A stretch of DNA of 64,000 nt from an uncultured Acidobacteriia bacterium (lineage in GTDB: Bacteria; Acidobacteriota; Terriglobia; Bryobacterales; Bryobacteraceae). The number at the start of each line of letters is the position of its first letter. Positions within the stretch are counted from its first letter, which is position 1. Positions 8,094 through 15,900 of this stretch are shown piece by piece. A program made the position numbers and the translations under genes. Below the pieces are notes generated by a model. The model worked only from the letters and a program-made list of their open reading frames with translations. It searched no databases and was not told the DNA's origin. The DNA lies in NCBI GenBank assembly GCA_903875575.1, contig CAIQWJ010000005.1, positions 62,001-126,000 on the forward strand, in the 5' to 3' direction.

Positions 8094-8375
8094 TCAGGAC
8101 TCGTAATGATAGCGCGCCTGAAGGAATGTGACAGACTCGGCCGTGAGGTCATAAACCAGTCTGTGCTCCGCCGAAATCCGCCGCGACCAGCAGTCCGCGA
8201 AATCGTATCGCATCGGCTCGGGCTTACCAATGCCTTCAAACGGACTGCGCATAACGCCATCAACAAGGTCGGGGACACGAAGAGCCAGTTTGCGGTCGTG
8301 TCGAATCCAGTACTGAAGATCCTCGCGAAACTGCGACGTGAAGACTGATCTGCGGTCAGTCTTTTTCAAGACCAA
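8094..8375 (-). CDS. yoeB: YoeB/Txe-family mRNA interferase toxin
   Basis: The 93-residue product matches the YoeB fold: QFREDLQYWIRHDRK, then RSPFEGIGKPEPMRYDFADCWSRRISAEHRLVYDL, ending in QARYHYES. The key residues are all there: the E of EHRLVY, the R of WSRRI, and the His and Tyr of the C-terminal YHY. YoeB binds ribosomes and cuts mRNA in the A site. The best available start is a TTG at 8375; no ATG or GTG fits. A complete YefM-type antitoxin gene is missing. Only a 26-codon tail in another frame precedes and overlaps the toxin, so this looks like an orphan or decayed module. Confidence 0.85.
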   Translation of the reverse strand: MVLKKTDRRSVFTSQFREDLQYWIRHDRKLALRVPDLVDGVMRSPFEGIGKPEPMRYDFADCWSRRISAEHRLVYDLTAESVTFLQARYHYES

Positions 8376-8436
8376 ATTCCCTGCGCAGGTCAGCCATGGA
8401 CGTCGGCTTCAGCTTGCCCTTTCGGGCCTCGACGAA
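8356..8436 (-). pseudogene. Remnant of an antitoxin gene upstream of yoeB
   Basis: A frame that overlaps the start of yoeB by 20 bp encodes FVEARKGKLKPTSMADLRRE and then FGLEKD before a TGA at 8356. It has no start codon of its own beyond the internal ATG at 8397 and is preceded by an in-frame stop. The position, overlap and charged tail fit the C-terminus of an antitoxin whose 5' part has been lost next to the divergent SDR gene. The identification rests mainly on position. Confidence 0.4.
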
Positions 8437-8476
8437 TCAGCACCTCCAATCTATACTCGGATTTGCACCAGCCCAA

Positions 8477-9220
8477 ATGAAAGCAATCCTCATCACCGGT
8501 GGCAGTCGCGGCATCGGTGCCGCCACCGCTCGCCTTGCCGCGCGTCACGGCTATGCCGTCTGCATCAACTACCGCAATCGCAGAGACGAAGCCGAAGCCC
8601 TCGTTCGGGAACTCGAATTCGCCGGTGCGCAGGCCATCGCCGTACAGGCCGATATCTCCCTCGAAGGCGACGTCGCCCGCCTCTTCGAAGCCTGCGACCA
8701 CGCCTTCGGAAACCTTTCCGCCCTCGTCAACAACGCCGGCGTTCTCGAAACGCAGATGCGCGTAGAAGCCATGACTACCGATCGCCTCCAGCGCATCTTC
8801 GCCACCAACGTCTTCGGCGCGTTCGCCTGCGCCCGGCTCGCAGTTCGCCGGATGTCAACAAAGCACGGAGGCCACGGCGGCAGCATCGTCAATGTTTCGT
8901 CCGTAGCCGCCCGCCTTGGTGCCGCCGGAGAATACGTAGACTACGCCGCTTCCAAAGCCGCGCTGGACACTCTCACCATAGGACTCGCCAAAGAAGTCGC
9001 CGAAGAAGGCATCCGCGTCAACGCCGTTCGGCCTGGCTTCATCTACACCGAAATGCATGCCAGCGGTGGCGAGCCAGGCCGCGTGGACCGCGTAAAGGAG
9101 TTCGTCCCCATGAAGCGCGGCGGCACTCCCGAAGAGGTAGCGGAAGCCATCCTCTGGCTGCTGTCCGACGCGGCGTCTTTCACCACCGGATCGTTCATCG
9201 ACGTAGCGGGTGGGCGTTAG
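8477..9220 (+). CDS. SDR-family oxidoreductase
   Basis: This 247-residue short-chain dehydrogenase has the NAD(P)-binding motif TGGSRGIG at residues 7-14, the NNAG motif (VNNAGV), the catalytic Ser (NVSSVAARLG) and the Tyr-Lys pair in YVDYAASKAAL. The C-terminus SDAASFTTGSFIDVAGGR is typical of FabG-like proteins. An ATG at 8396 in the same frame would add 27 residues ahead of the first beta strand and is unlikely. The NYRNR segment after the second strand favours NADP(H). The family reduces or oxidises alcohols and ketones; the substrate is not evident from the neighbours. Confidence 0.86.
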   Translation: MKAILITGGSRGIGAATARLAARHGYAVCINYRNRRDEAEALVRELEFAGAQAIAVQADISLEGDVARLFEACDHAFGNLSALVNNAGVLETQMRVEAMTTDRLQRIFATNVFGAFACARLAVRRMSTKHGGHGGSIVNVSSVAARLGAAGEYVDYAASKAALDTLTIGLAKEVAEEGIRVNAVRPGFIYTEMHASGGEPGRVDRVKEFVPMKRGGTPEEVAEAILWLLSDAASFTTGSFIDVAGGR

Positions 9221-9229
9221 CCCCGACCG

Positions 9230-9754
9230 CTACTTCATCACGGAAAGATACTCCGTCCAGGGCCCGACTTCCTGCTTATAGTGCTTCGCCATCACACGAC
9301 TCACCTGCAGGATATGCCCTAGATCGTGCGCTGTCCATGTCGCCAGCAACTGTCGCAGCGTGACCACGCCGAAAGCCGGATGCGTCCCCTGTAACTCCAG
9401 TTGTTCGGGCTGTAAATCCAGCGCACACAGCCGCGCCAGATTCTCGCGGCGCAACGAACTGAACTCATCCAGCAACTCCGTGAGCGATTTCCCCGGACTC
9501 TCCCGGAACTGTGCCTCGCGGTCAAACAGCGCAAATGTCCGGCTCGTGCCATGCTCCAGAATCATCGTCGCGCGAGTCATCCAGTCGGTCTTTTCGCCAT
9601 GGATCAGATGACCGATCACGTCGTAAGGACTCCACGTCCCCGGGCCTTCGGTAGCCGAAATCCACGCTTCCGGCAACTCGCGCAACATGGCATTCAACAC
9701 CGCCGGCGTACGCGTCAATACAGCAAGAGATTCTCCCAGAAAAGGTGCGCTCAT
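9230..9754 (-). CDS. DinB-family (DinB_2) protein
   Basis: This 174-residue four-helix-bundle protein has the DinB pattern. WSPYDVIGHLIHGEKTDW supplies the first metal-binding His, and WTAHDLGHILQVSRVM supplies the second pair. Family members bind a divalent metal, and some are thiol-dependent S-transferases (for example bacillithiol transferases); many remain uncharacterised. It is convergent with the SDR gene and divergent from hicA. A second DinB protein lies at 18119-18610. Confidence 0.8.
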   Translation of the reverse strand: MSAPFLGESLAVLTRTPAVLNAMLRELPEAWISATEGPGTWSPYDVIGHLIHGEKTDWMTRATMILEHGTSRTFALFDREAQFRESPGKSLTELLDEFSSLRRENLARLCALDLQPEQLELQGTHPAFGVVTLRQLLATWTAHDLGHILQVSRVMAKHYKQEVGPWTEYLSVMK

Positions 9755-9840
9755 GGACCAATTATCAACTACTTCTAATCAAATGCCGCCAACCCGAAGT
9801 TCCGCGACGCAACGAGTCCCTTGTCACAGAGACCGGCAAC

Positions 9841-10068
9841 ATGGGAGAATCGAATTTCAGCTCATCCATGCCCAGGCGTTATACAAGTCAGGAACTGGTG
9901 AAGCTGGCTGATGAATTTGGATGGAAGTTGGTCAGCGTGAGAGGCGACCATCACAATTTCAAGAACCCGGCGAGTCGGTTCATTGTGACAATTGTGCATC
10001 CCCAGAAGGATGTCCCGGTCGGACGGGCTGTTGACACAGTAAAGAAGATTACGTTAGAGGTCAAATGA
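9841..10068 (+). CDS. hicA: HicA toxin
   Basis: From the ATG at 9841 the product is 75 residues. Its core is RYTSQELVKLADEFGWKLVSV, then GDHHNFKNP and a strand VTIVHPQKDVPVGRAVDTVKK. This is the double-stranded-RNA-binding-like HicA fold with the catalytic His in the G-x-HH-x-F motif. HicA cleaves mRNA independently of translation. A later ATG at 9868 would begin right at the domain and is an alternative start. The stop overlaps the start of hicB (ATGA), a coupled toxin-first arrangement that is usual for this system. Confidence 0.85.
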   Translation: MGESNFSSSMPRRYTSQELVKLADEFGWKLVSVRGDHHNFKNPASRFIVTIVHPQKDVPVGRAVDTVKKITLEVK

Positions 10069-10337
10069 TGCGATTCCTTGTCATGCTGGAACAAACCGAG
10101 ACTGGATTTGCCGTGCAAGCCCCGGATTTAGCAATCGTGACCTGTGGCGAGACGATCGAATCGGCAAAGCGTGCCGCCGTCGAAGCGATCCGGATCAACC
10201 TCGAAGCCTATCGGGAAACTGGGCAGCCTGTTCCACAGGGGCAAAGCGTTTCGGCCCATCTCGAAAACTCTGAATTCCGGGATCTGCTCTTCGCGTATGT
10301 CGACGTCGCCGAGCCGCAGGGTCGAATCGCCGCGTAG
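10065..10337 (+). CDS. hicB: HicB antitoxin
   Basis: This 90-residue protein has the partially degraded RNase H fold of HicB: MRFLVMLEQTETGFAVQAPDL, then CGETIESAKRAAVEAIRINLEAYRETGQPVP. It would bind and neutralise HicA. The first ATG overlaps the hicA stop by 4 bp. The usual C-terminal DNA-binding helix-turn-helix or ribbon-helix-helix is short or absent, so autoregulation may be weak; this last point is inference. Confidence 0.82.
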   Translation: MMRFLVMLEQTETGFAVQAPDLAIVTCGETIESAKRAAVEAIRINLEAYRETGQPVPQGQSVSAHLENSEFRDLLFAYVDVAEPQGRIAA

Positions 10338-10367
10338 CATTGTTGCAACCAGGAGAGAACTTCTGTT

Positions 10368-10904
10368 TCACTCGATTTCCGGGACGTGTGAGCGGAGAGC
10401 GGATCGTATCTGGGCGATTCGATCAGACGACAAACCGTCCTTCGGAATGGCCCGATAACAGACTGGGTCGCCTTGCTGCAGTAGAAATATCGTCTGCCCA
10501 TCTCGGAAGCCCTTGAAGTTTGGTCACGGCGTGAAACCCGTCGCGCCAGATCTGTCTGGAGTCAGCAGACCCTCGGACGTGAACGACAACTTCAGCGGAT
10601 TGACGGACGCCAGGGCTGCCGCAGTCTTACGAACAATGCGACGACGTATCCACCAAAACAGAAGAACCGGCGCAATCGCCATCAGCAGCCCCAATCCCGC
10701 GCGCGAAAGGTTGGGTGCCGGACCCGAAAAGTTTTTCACGACAGACGACAAACCTCCGAAAAAGAGCACTGCTACGATTGCACCTCCGTAGAGATTCTGA
10801 GCGATAAAACCGGGCCAATAATGCCAGCGTCTACCAGCTTTCGCCAGTTCGTCGGTCGCCTCAATCGTGAACGATACCTCTACTTCCAACACCTGAGATG
10901 GCAT
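10368..10904 (-). pseudogene. YcxB-like membrane protein gene interrupted by an in-frame TGA
   Basis: The first 126 codons encode an N-terminal EVEVSFTIEATDELAKA segment, two transmembrane helices (IVAVLFFGGL and LGLLMAIAPVLLFWWI) and LSFTSEGLLTPDRSGATGFTP, and then meet a TGA at 10524-10526. Beyond it the same frame stays open for 51 codons. It encodes PNFKGFRDGQTIFLLQQGDP, then YRAIPKDGL, and stops at 10368. That second part is the normal C-terminal domain of YcxB-like proteins, and the restored length (178 codons) is normal. The TGA sits where this family has a Trp, consistent with one TGG-to-TGA change. It may be a nonsense mutation or a sequence error. Confidence 0.75.
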
Positions 10905-11060
10905 GCCCTTACTTCCCGCCCATTCTAACGTGTCGCTTCATTGCCTGGGAGTCAACTCCGCCCTCCGCTCCCTCTCCGAAATCGCCCGCCGCACCCGTCC
11001 GTAACCCCCACCACATCCCCCCTCCTGTTAAAATCGTCTTTTCCCCCTTCAGGAGGCCGA

Positions 11061-12299
11061 ATGGCAGCAATAACCCGCCGCAAATCGATCGCGGTCAGCA
11101 TTGGCAACATCAAAGTCGGCGGTTCCAACCCCATCGTAGTCCAGTCCATGACGAATACGGACACTGCCGACGTCATGTCCACGGTCAACCAGACCATGGC
11201 CCTCGCCAACGCCGGTTCCGAACTCGTGCGCGTCACCGTCAACACCGAAGCCGCCGCCGCCGCCGTCCCCAAAATCGTCGAAACTCTCGACAAATTCGGC
11301 GTCCGCGTCCCCATCGTCGGCGACTTCCACTACAACGGCCACCTCCTCCTCAAAAAGTATCCCGAGTGCGCCCGCGCCCTCGCCAAATACCGCATCAACC
11401 CCGGCAACGTCAACATCGGCAAAAAGCACGACGACAACTTCCGCACCATGATCGAAGCCGCCATCGAATACGGCAAGCCCGTCCGCATCGGCGTCAACTG
11501 GGGCTCGCTCGATGGTGCCCTCCTTACCCGCATGATGGACGAGAACAACCTTCTGCCGGAGCCCAAAGACGCCCGCGAAGTCACTCTCGAAGCCATCGTC
11601 GTCAGCGCTCTCAACTCCGCCGATGCCGCCGTCCGCCACGGCCTGCCCAAAGACCGCATCATCCTCAGCGCCAAAGTCAGCGCCGTGCAGGACCTCGTTG
11701 ACGTCTACCGCAACATGGCCGCCCGCAGCGACTACGCCCTACACCTCGGTCTCACCGAAGCCGGCCTCGGTGCCAAAGGCATCGTCGCCACCACCGCCGC
11801 GCTTTCCATCCTCTTACAGGAAGGCATTGGCGACACCATCCGCGCCTCCCTCACCCCCCTGCCCGGCGGCGACCGCACCGAAGAAGTCATCGTCAGCCAG
11901 CAGATCCTGCAATCGCTCGGCATCCGCAGCTTCACCCCGCAGGTGACCGCCTGCCCCGGCTGCGGCCGCACCACCAGCACCTACTTTCAGGACATGGCGG
12001 ACCAGGTCCAGACCTATCTCCGCGAAAGCATGCCAGCATGGAAGGAGCGCTACGATGGCGTCGAAATGATGAAGGTCGCGGTGATGGGCTGCATCGTCAA
12101 CGGACCCGGCGAATCCAAGCACGCCAATCTCGGTATCTCGCTCCCGGGCACTTTCGAAGAGCCCGTCGCGCCCGTCTATATCGATGGCAAACTCGCCATC
12201 ACCCTGCGTGGCGACGCCATTGTGGCTGAGTTCATCGACATTCTCAACAAGTACGTAGATTCCCACTACGCCGCGGCCGAGCAGCCCGTGGCGGTCTGA
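11061..12299 (+). CDS. ispG: 4-hydroxy-3-methylbut-2-en-1-yl diphosphate synthase (IspG/GcpE)
   Basis: This 412-residue enzyme converts MEcPP to HMBPP in the non-mevalonate isoprenoid pathway, using a [4Fe-4S] cluster in the cytoplasm. The TIM barrel starts with [20 protein letters not shown] and [12 protein letters not shown]. The cluster ligands are visible: C298 and C301 (CPGCGR) and C344 with E351 ([10 protein letters not shown]). The ATG at 11061 is supported by AGGAGG nine bases upstream. It is followed 4 bp later by a DUF2203 gene, probably in the same transcript. Confidence 0.96.
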   Translation: MAAITRRKSIAVSIGNIKVGGSNPIVVQSMTNTDTADVMSTVNQTMALANAGSELVRVTVNTEAAAAAVPKIVETLDKFGVRVPIVGDFHYNGHLLLKKYPECARALAKYRINPGNVNIGKKHDDNFRTMIEAAIEYGKPVRIGVNWGSLDGALLTRMMDENNLLPEPKDAREVTLEAIVVSALNSADAAVRHGLPKDRIILSAKVSAVQDLVDVYRNMAARSDYALHLGLTEAGLGAKGIVATTAALSILLQEGIGDTIRASLTPLPGGDRTEEVIVSQQILQSLGIRSFTPQVTACPGCGRTTSTYFQDMADQVQTYLRESMPAWKERYDGVEMMKVAVMGCIVNGPGESKHANLGISLPGTFEEPVAPVYIDGKLAITLRGDAIVAEFIDILNKYVDSHYAAAEQPVAV

Positions 12300-12303
12300 C
12301 TCA

Positions 12304-12738
12304 ATGCCCCGATACTTCACTCTTCGCGAAGCCCGCGCGGCCTTGCCGGCGGTGGGTCGCGACATTCGCGAGGCAGTGCTCGCGAAGACGCGTTATCAGC
12401 AGGCGGAAAGCGCGCTGCACGATCTGGGCCAGCGCATTCTGATGCGCGGCGGTGTCATGGTGGATACCGTGAAGGCCGAAGCCTGGAAGAAACAGCGCGA
12501 ATCCGGCGCGCAGACGCTCAAGACCACGCTGGGCCGTATTGAAAACCTGGGCGTGGTGGTGAAGGATCTCGATGTCGGCCTGATCGACTTCCCCACGTTA
12601 TATAAGGGACACGAAGTTTACCTCTGCTGGCGCATGGACGAAGCGGATATCGACTTCTGGCACGGCACCGATGAGGGCTTCGCCGGGCGGAAACTGATCG
12701 ACAGCGAATTCCTGTCGCACCATAGCGGCGACCAGTAG
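12304..12738 (+). CDS. DUF2203 domain protein
   Basis: This 144-residue protein starts RYFTLREARAALPAVGRDIR. It has a helical middle and the family's conserved C-terminal block GVVVKDLDVGLIDFPTLYKG, then VYLCWRMDE and FWHGTDEGFAGRK. This matches the DUF2203 family, whose function is unknown. It starts 4 bp after ispG and is likely cotranscribed. Full-length and intact. Confidence 0.82.
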   Translation: MPRYFTLREARAALPAVGRDIREAVLAKTRYQQAESALHDLGQRILMRGGVMVDTVKAEAWKKQRESGAQTLKTTLGRIENLGVVVKDLDVGLIDFPTLYKGHEVYLCWRMDEADIDFWHGTDEGFAGRKLIDSEFLSHHSGDQ

Positions 12739-12824
12739 CAAGTACGAGGCAGGGACAGGTGATTTTCGGTGCCGCGCGTGCGGTCGCGGTCAGCCAGGAG
12801 GCAGCAGAACGCCGCCGCGCACCT

Positions 12825-13655
12825 TCAACCGCTAACCGACCCTGTGGTGCCGGGTGAAACGGCGACAAAGGTGGCTATTGACAAGCCGGATGCAGTCACG
12901 TCGAATGCGGTGCCTGCCGGAGCGAACCACGCGTCGCCGGCCCGGAACGGTTCACCGCCGATCGTGCCCACGCCCGCAACCGCAATGAACAACGCAGGCT
13001 TATGGGATGCGGCATGTGTGACGGTGCCGCTCACGTTCAATCGCTCCGTCAGAAAGTACTCGCATGCCACCGGCAGATCACGACGTGGGTCGGGAGTCGG
13101 CTTCAGAATCGACAGCGCGAGCGAATCCTCCAGATGCAGTTCCCGCTCCGGTTTGCGCTGGTAGTCGAATAACCGGTAAGTCACATCCGACAACTGCTGG
13201 ATTTCGCAGAGCACCAGACCGCCGCCGATTGCGTGGATGGTGCCTGCCGGAAGGAAAAAAGTATCGCCCACTCGGGCCGGAAGCCAGTCGAGCAGATCGA
13301 CGATCTCGCCGTTCAGGGCCGATTCCCGAAGCCGTTCCGGAGACACCGACTGCTTCAAACCAAGGGCGACTGTGGCATCCGGCTCCGCCCGAAGAACGTG
13401 CCACATTTCCGTCTTGCCGCGCACGGCTCCGTGGGCCTGCGCATAGGCGTCGTTTGGGTGCACCTGCACAGAAAGGCGCTCCGAGGTAAAGAGAAACTTG
13501 ACCAGCACGGGCATGGCTTCCCTGCCCTGCACATCCGGAGCCGTAAACCAGATCTCTCCGATGTTGAGGCCTTCGGGATTTGCCAGCCACGGCTGGGTCC
13601 GGGGTGTCCCCCAGACCTTTTCGTGGATGGCCGGCGTTAGTTTTTGAAGTGCCAT
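12825..13655 (-). CDS. manA: Class I mannose-6-phosphate isomerase
   Basis: This 276-residue cupin enzyme interconverts mannose 6-phosphate and fructose 6-phosphate in the cytoplasm. The zinc-binding motifs are present: QVHPND (residues about 72-77), KTEMWHV, and the third ligand region PAGTIHAIGGG. It is of the short type found outside the enterics. It sits downstream of the coaD-aminotransferase pair on the same strand, but a 99-bp gap with a 12-bp stem separates them, so it probably has its own promoter. Orthologues may act in nucleotide-sugar supply for surface polysaccharide. Confidence 0.88.
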   Translation of the reverse strand: MALQKLTPAIHEKVWGTPRTQPWLANPEGLNIGEIWFTAPDVQGREAMPVLVKFLFTSERLSVQVHPNDAYAQAHGAVRGKTEMWHVLRAEPDATVALGLKQSVSPERLRESALNGEIVDLLDWLPARVGDTFFLPAGTIHAIGGGLVLCEIQQLSDVTYRLFDYQRKPERELHLEDSLALSILKPTPDPRRDLPVACEYFLTERLNVSGTVTHAASHKPALFIAVAGVGTIGGEPFRAGDAWFAPAGTAFDVTASGLSIATFVAVSPGTTGSVSG

Positions 13656-13701
13656 GGCAAAGTCTTTTACGTTGCCGGACCGGCAGATCTGGCAGCGCGT
13701 T

Positions 13702-13734
13702 CGCGGCTCAGTAACGTGATGCTACTGAGCCGCG
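13702..13734 (-). terminator. 12-bp perfect hairpin after the aminotransferase gene
   Basis: CGCGGCTCAGTA (13702-13713) and TACTGAGCCGCG (13723-13734) form a perfect stem with a 9-base loop. It lies 20 bp beyond the aminotransferase stop on the minus strand. There is no T-tract, so it may be a terminator or a processing/protection hairpin. Confidence 0.5.
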
Positions 13735-13754
13735 CAATGCAAGTCAGCGGTTGA

Positions 13755-14951
13755 CTAGCCCAGGCTTTCGACGAACTTGTGGATGCGATCCAGGCCGCGC
13801 TCGATTTCCTTCATCGAGGTCGCGTAAGAGATGCGCACGTGGTGATCGGTACCGAAGGCTTCGCCCGGAACCACCGCAACGTTGGCTTCTTTGAGCAAAC
13901 GGTCGGCAAATTCGAGCGGCGTCTTGATGCCGCCCTTGTCCAGCGCGCCACGCAGATTCGGATACGCATAAAACGCGCCCGCCGGCATGGAGCATGTCAC
14001 GCCGGGGATCTGGCGCAAACGCGGAACGATGAAGTCGCGGCGCTTGCGGTATTCGGCGAGCATCTGCGGCACGGAAGCCTGCGTGCCATTGAGAGCTTCA
14101 ATGGCGGCCTTCTGCGCAATCGAGGTCGGATTGGAAGTCGAATGGCTCTGGAGCTTCATCATGGCACCGATGATCGGTTCCGGTGCCAGGCCATAGCCAA
14201 TGCGCCAGCCGGTCATCGCGTAAGTCTTCGAAACGGTGCCTGCCACAAGGACCGTCGGCTTCGAATTCGGGATGGACGCAACCGAGTACGGCTTGCCGTC
14301 ATAGAGGAAGTGCGAGTAGCATTCGTCGGTGATGAGGTAAATGCCGCGCTTCGCGGTCAGGTGGTAAATCTTCTCGAACTCTTCGTTCGTGACCACCGCG
14401 CCCGAGGGGTTGCTGGGCGAATTGATGATCACGATCTTCGTCTTCGGGGTGACGTGCTTTTCCACCATGGCGGCGGTGAGATTGAAACCTTCCTGCTCAT
14501 CGGTTTCGACGAACACGCACTTGCCGCCGGCGTAGTTCACGATGTCTTTGTAGGTCACCCAATACGGCACGGGGATGATGACTTCGTCGCCCGGATTGAC
14601 CAGCGCCTGCGTGTAGTTAAAAAGGACGTGCTTGCCGCCAACGGTGGCGATGCATTCCGAAGGCTTGTAATCGGTGCCGAATTCGGCCTTGTGGCGGGCG
14701 ACGACGGCGGCCTTGATTTCGGCGGTGCCGCCGGCGGGCGTGTACTTGGTATATCCGGCGTGGATGGCGTCAATGGCGGCGTTGCAGATGTTGTCCGGCG
14801 TGATGAAGTCGGGCTCGCCGGCGCTGAAGTCGACGACGTCGACGCCTTCGCGGCGGAGCTTATCGGCATCGGCCATTACTTTCATGGTGGAGGAGACGCT
14901 GATCAGCGAGATGCGATCGGCGATGGCTGGTTTGGTGGGTGTGGGTGTCAT
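13755..14951 (-). CDS. aspC: PLP-dependent aspartate aminotransferase (class I)
   Basis: This 398-residue fold-type I aminotransferase has DFSAGEPDF near the N-terminus, GGKHVLFNYTQALVNPGDEV, the substrate/PLP-binding INSPSNPSG, DECYSHFLYDG, and the Schiff-base lysine K242 in VSKTYAMTGWRIGY. A conserved Arg near the C-terminus (HVRISYA) binds the carboxylate. It transfers the amino group between aspartate or a similar amino acid and 2-oxoglutarate. It lies 20 bp after coaD on the same strand, so the two probably form an operon. Confidence 0.9.
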   Translation of the reverse strand: MTPTPTKPAIADRISLISVSSTMKVMADADKLRREGVDVVDFSAGEPDFITPDNICNAAIDAIHAGYTKYTPAGGTAEIKAAVVARHKAEFGTDYKPSECIATVGGKHVLFNYTQALVNPGDEVIIPVPYWVTYKDIVNYAGGKCVFVETDEQEGFNLTAAMVEKHVTPKTKIVIINSPSNPSGAVVTNEEFEKIYHLTAKRGIYLITDECYSHFLYDGKPYSVASIPNSKPTVLVAGTVSKTYAMTGWRIGYGLAPEPIIGAMMKLQSHSTSNPTSIAQKAAIEALNGTQASVPQMLAEYRKRRDFIVPRLRQIPGVTCSMPAGAFYAYPNLRGALDKGGIKTPLEFADRLLKEANVAVVPGEAFGTDHHVRISYATSMKEIERGLDRIHKFVESLG

Positions 14952-14971
14952 ATGGCTGTTTACTGAAGTTT

Positions 14972-15490
14972 CTAGGTACTGGTGTGTCGTTTGTAGCTCG
15001 CGATACGTTGTTTGAGCCGGTCTTCCACCAGGGGCGGGACCAGGCCGGAGATGTTGCCGCCGAGCGAAATCACTTCCTTCACCATCCGCGAGCTGATAAA
15101 GGAGAAGGATTCGGCGGCCGGCAGGAAAATGGTTTCAAGGCCGGGATGCAGACGCCGGTTCATGAGAGCCATTTGTAATTCGTACTCATAGTCGGAGATG
15201 GCGCGAATACCGCGCAGGATCACGCCCGCGCCCTTCGCTCTCGCATAATCGGCCAGCAGGCCCTGAAAAGTGTCAATTTCGACGCCGGTAAATCCACCCA
15301 GACTCTCGCGCAGCATTTCCATCCGCTCGGGGACAGAGAACAGCGGCTGCTTCGCTTCATTCTGAAGAATCGCCACGATCACACGGCTGAACATTCTGGA
15401 GCCGCGCTCAATGACATCCAGATGCCCGCTGGTAATCGGGTCGAACGAGCCGGGGTAAATGGCGACCACGCCGGACTGGGGCTGCGTCAT
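14972..15490 (-). CDS. coaD: Phosphopantetheine adenylyltransferase
   Basis: This enzyme makes dephospho-CoA from 4'-phosphopantetheine and ATP, the fourth step of CoA synthesis from pantothenate. The nucleotidyltransferase signatures are all present: YPGSFDPITSGH at the N-terminus, RGIRAISDYEYELQMA, and SSRMVKE near the end. From the ATG at 15490 the product is 172 residues, close to the normal 160-170. An in-frame start at 15571 would add 27 unconserved residues. Confidence 0.94.
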   Translation of the reverse strand: MTQPQSGVVAIYPGSFDPITSGHLDVIERGSRMFSRVIVAILQNEAKQPLFSVPERMEMLRESLGGFTGVEIDTFQGLLADYARAKGAGVILRGIRAISDYEYELQMALMNRRLHPGLETIFLPAAESFSFISSRMVKEVISLGGNISGLVPPLVEDRLKQRIASYKRHTST

Positions 15491-15622
15491 GTCAAACTTT
15501 GATTCTACCGGATGGCCTGGTTTCGGCTGGCGCTGTGCGGAGACGATACCTTTGCGGGTGGCAATCGGCACGGGAGGATTCGTTCACCTGGTTTCAGGAC
15601 CTGAGGCTCGGAGAGTCATCCT

Positions 15623-15658
15623 TATTCAGTGCCCCACCGGTATTCAGTGCCCCACCGG
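15623..15658. repeat. Two exact tandem copies of an 18-bp unit
   Basis: TATTCAGTGCCCCACCGG is repeated back to back at 15623-15640 and 15641-15658. It lies in the 410-bp gap between coaD and the ATP-grasp-like gene. Nothing else recognisable lies in that gap, apart from an unlikely 5' extension of the downstream gene. The repeat could be an operator pair or simple slippage. Confidence 0.7.
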
Positions 15659-15900
15659 TGGGCTTGCAACCAAAGTTCGGGTAGCTGCGTCCAATACTGT
15701 AGCGAAACCGACACAAAGTCCAGTGTCTCGCCGAATCAATATTTACCAGATTTTTCAATAAGATACAGGGAATCTGGCCCGATTGAACCGTACAAATGCA
15801 GTTCTTTTGTGCCATACTACTTCCAGAAACGGAAGAAAAGGTCGCCGTCCACGACGACAGCCCTAAGCCAGACGCACCTCAGGAAGGCGACCGCCACGTT

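Noticed and set aside
12739-12824. A possible further REP copy (TGCGGTCGCGGTCAGCC)
   Set aside because: Only about half of the core matches and the hairpin is lost; at most a decayed remnant.
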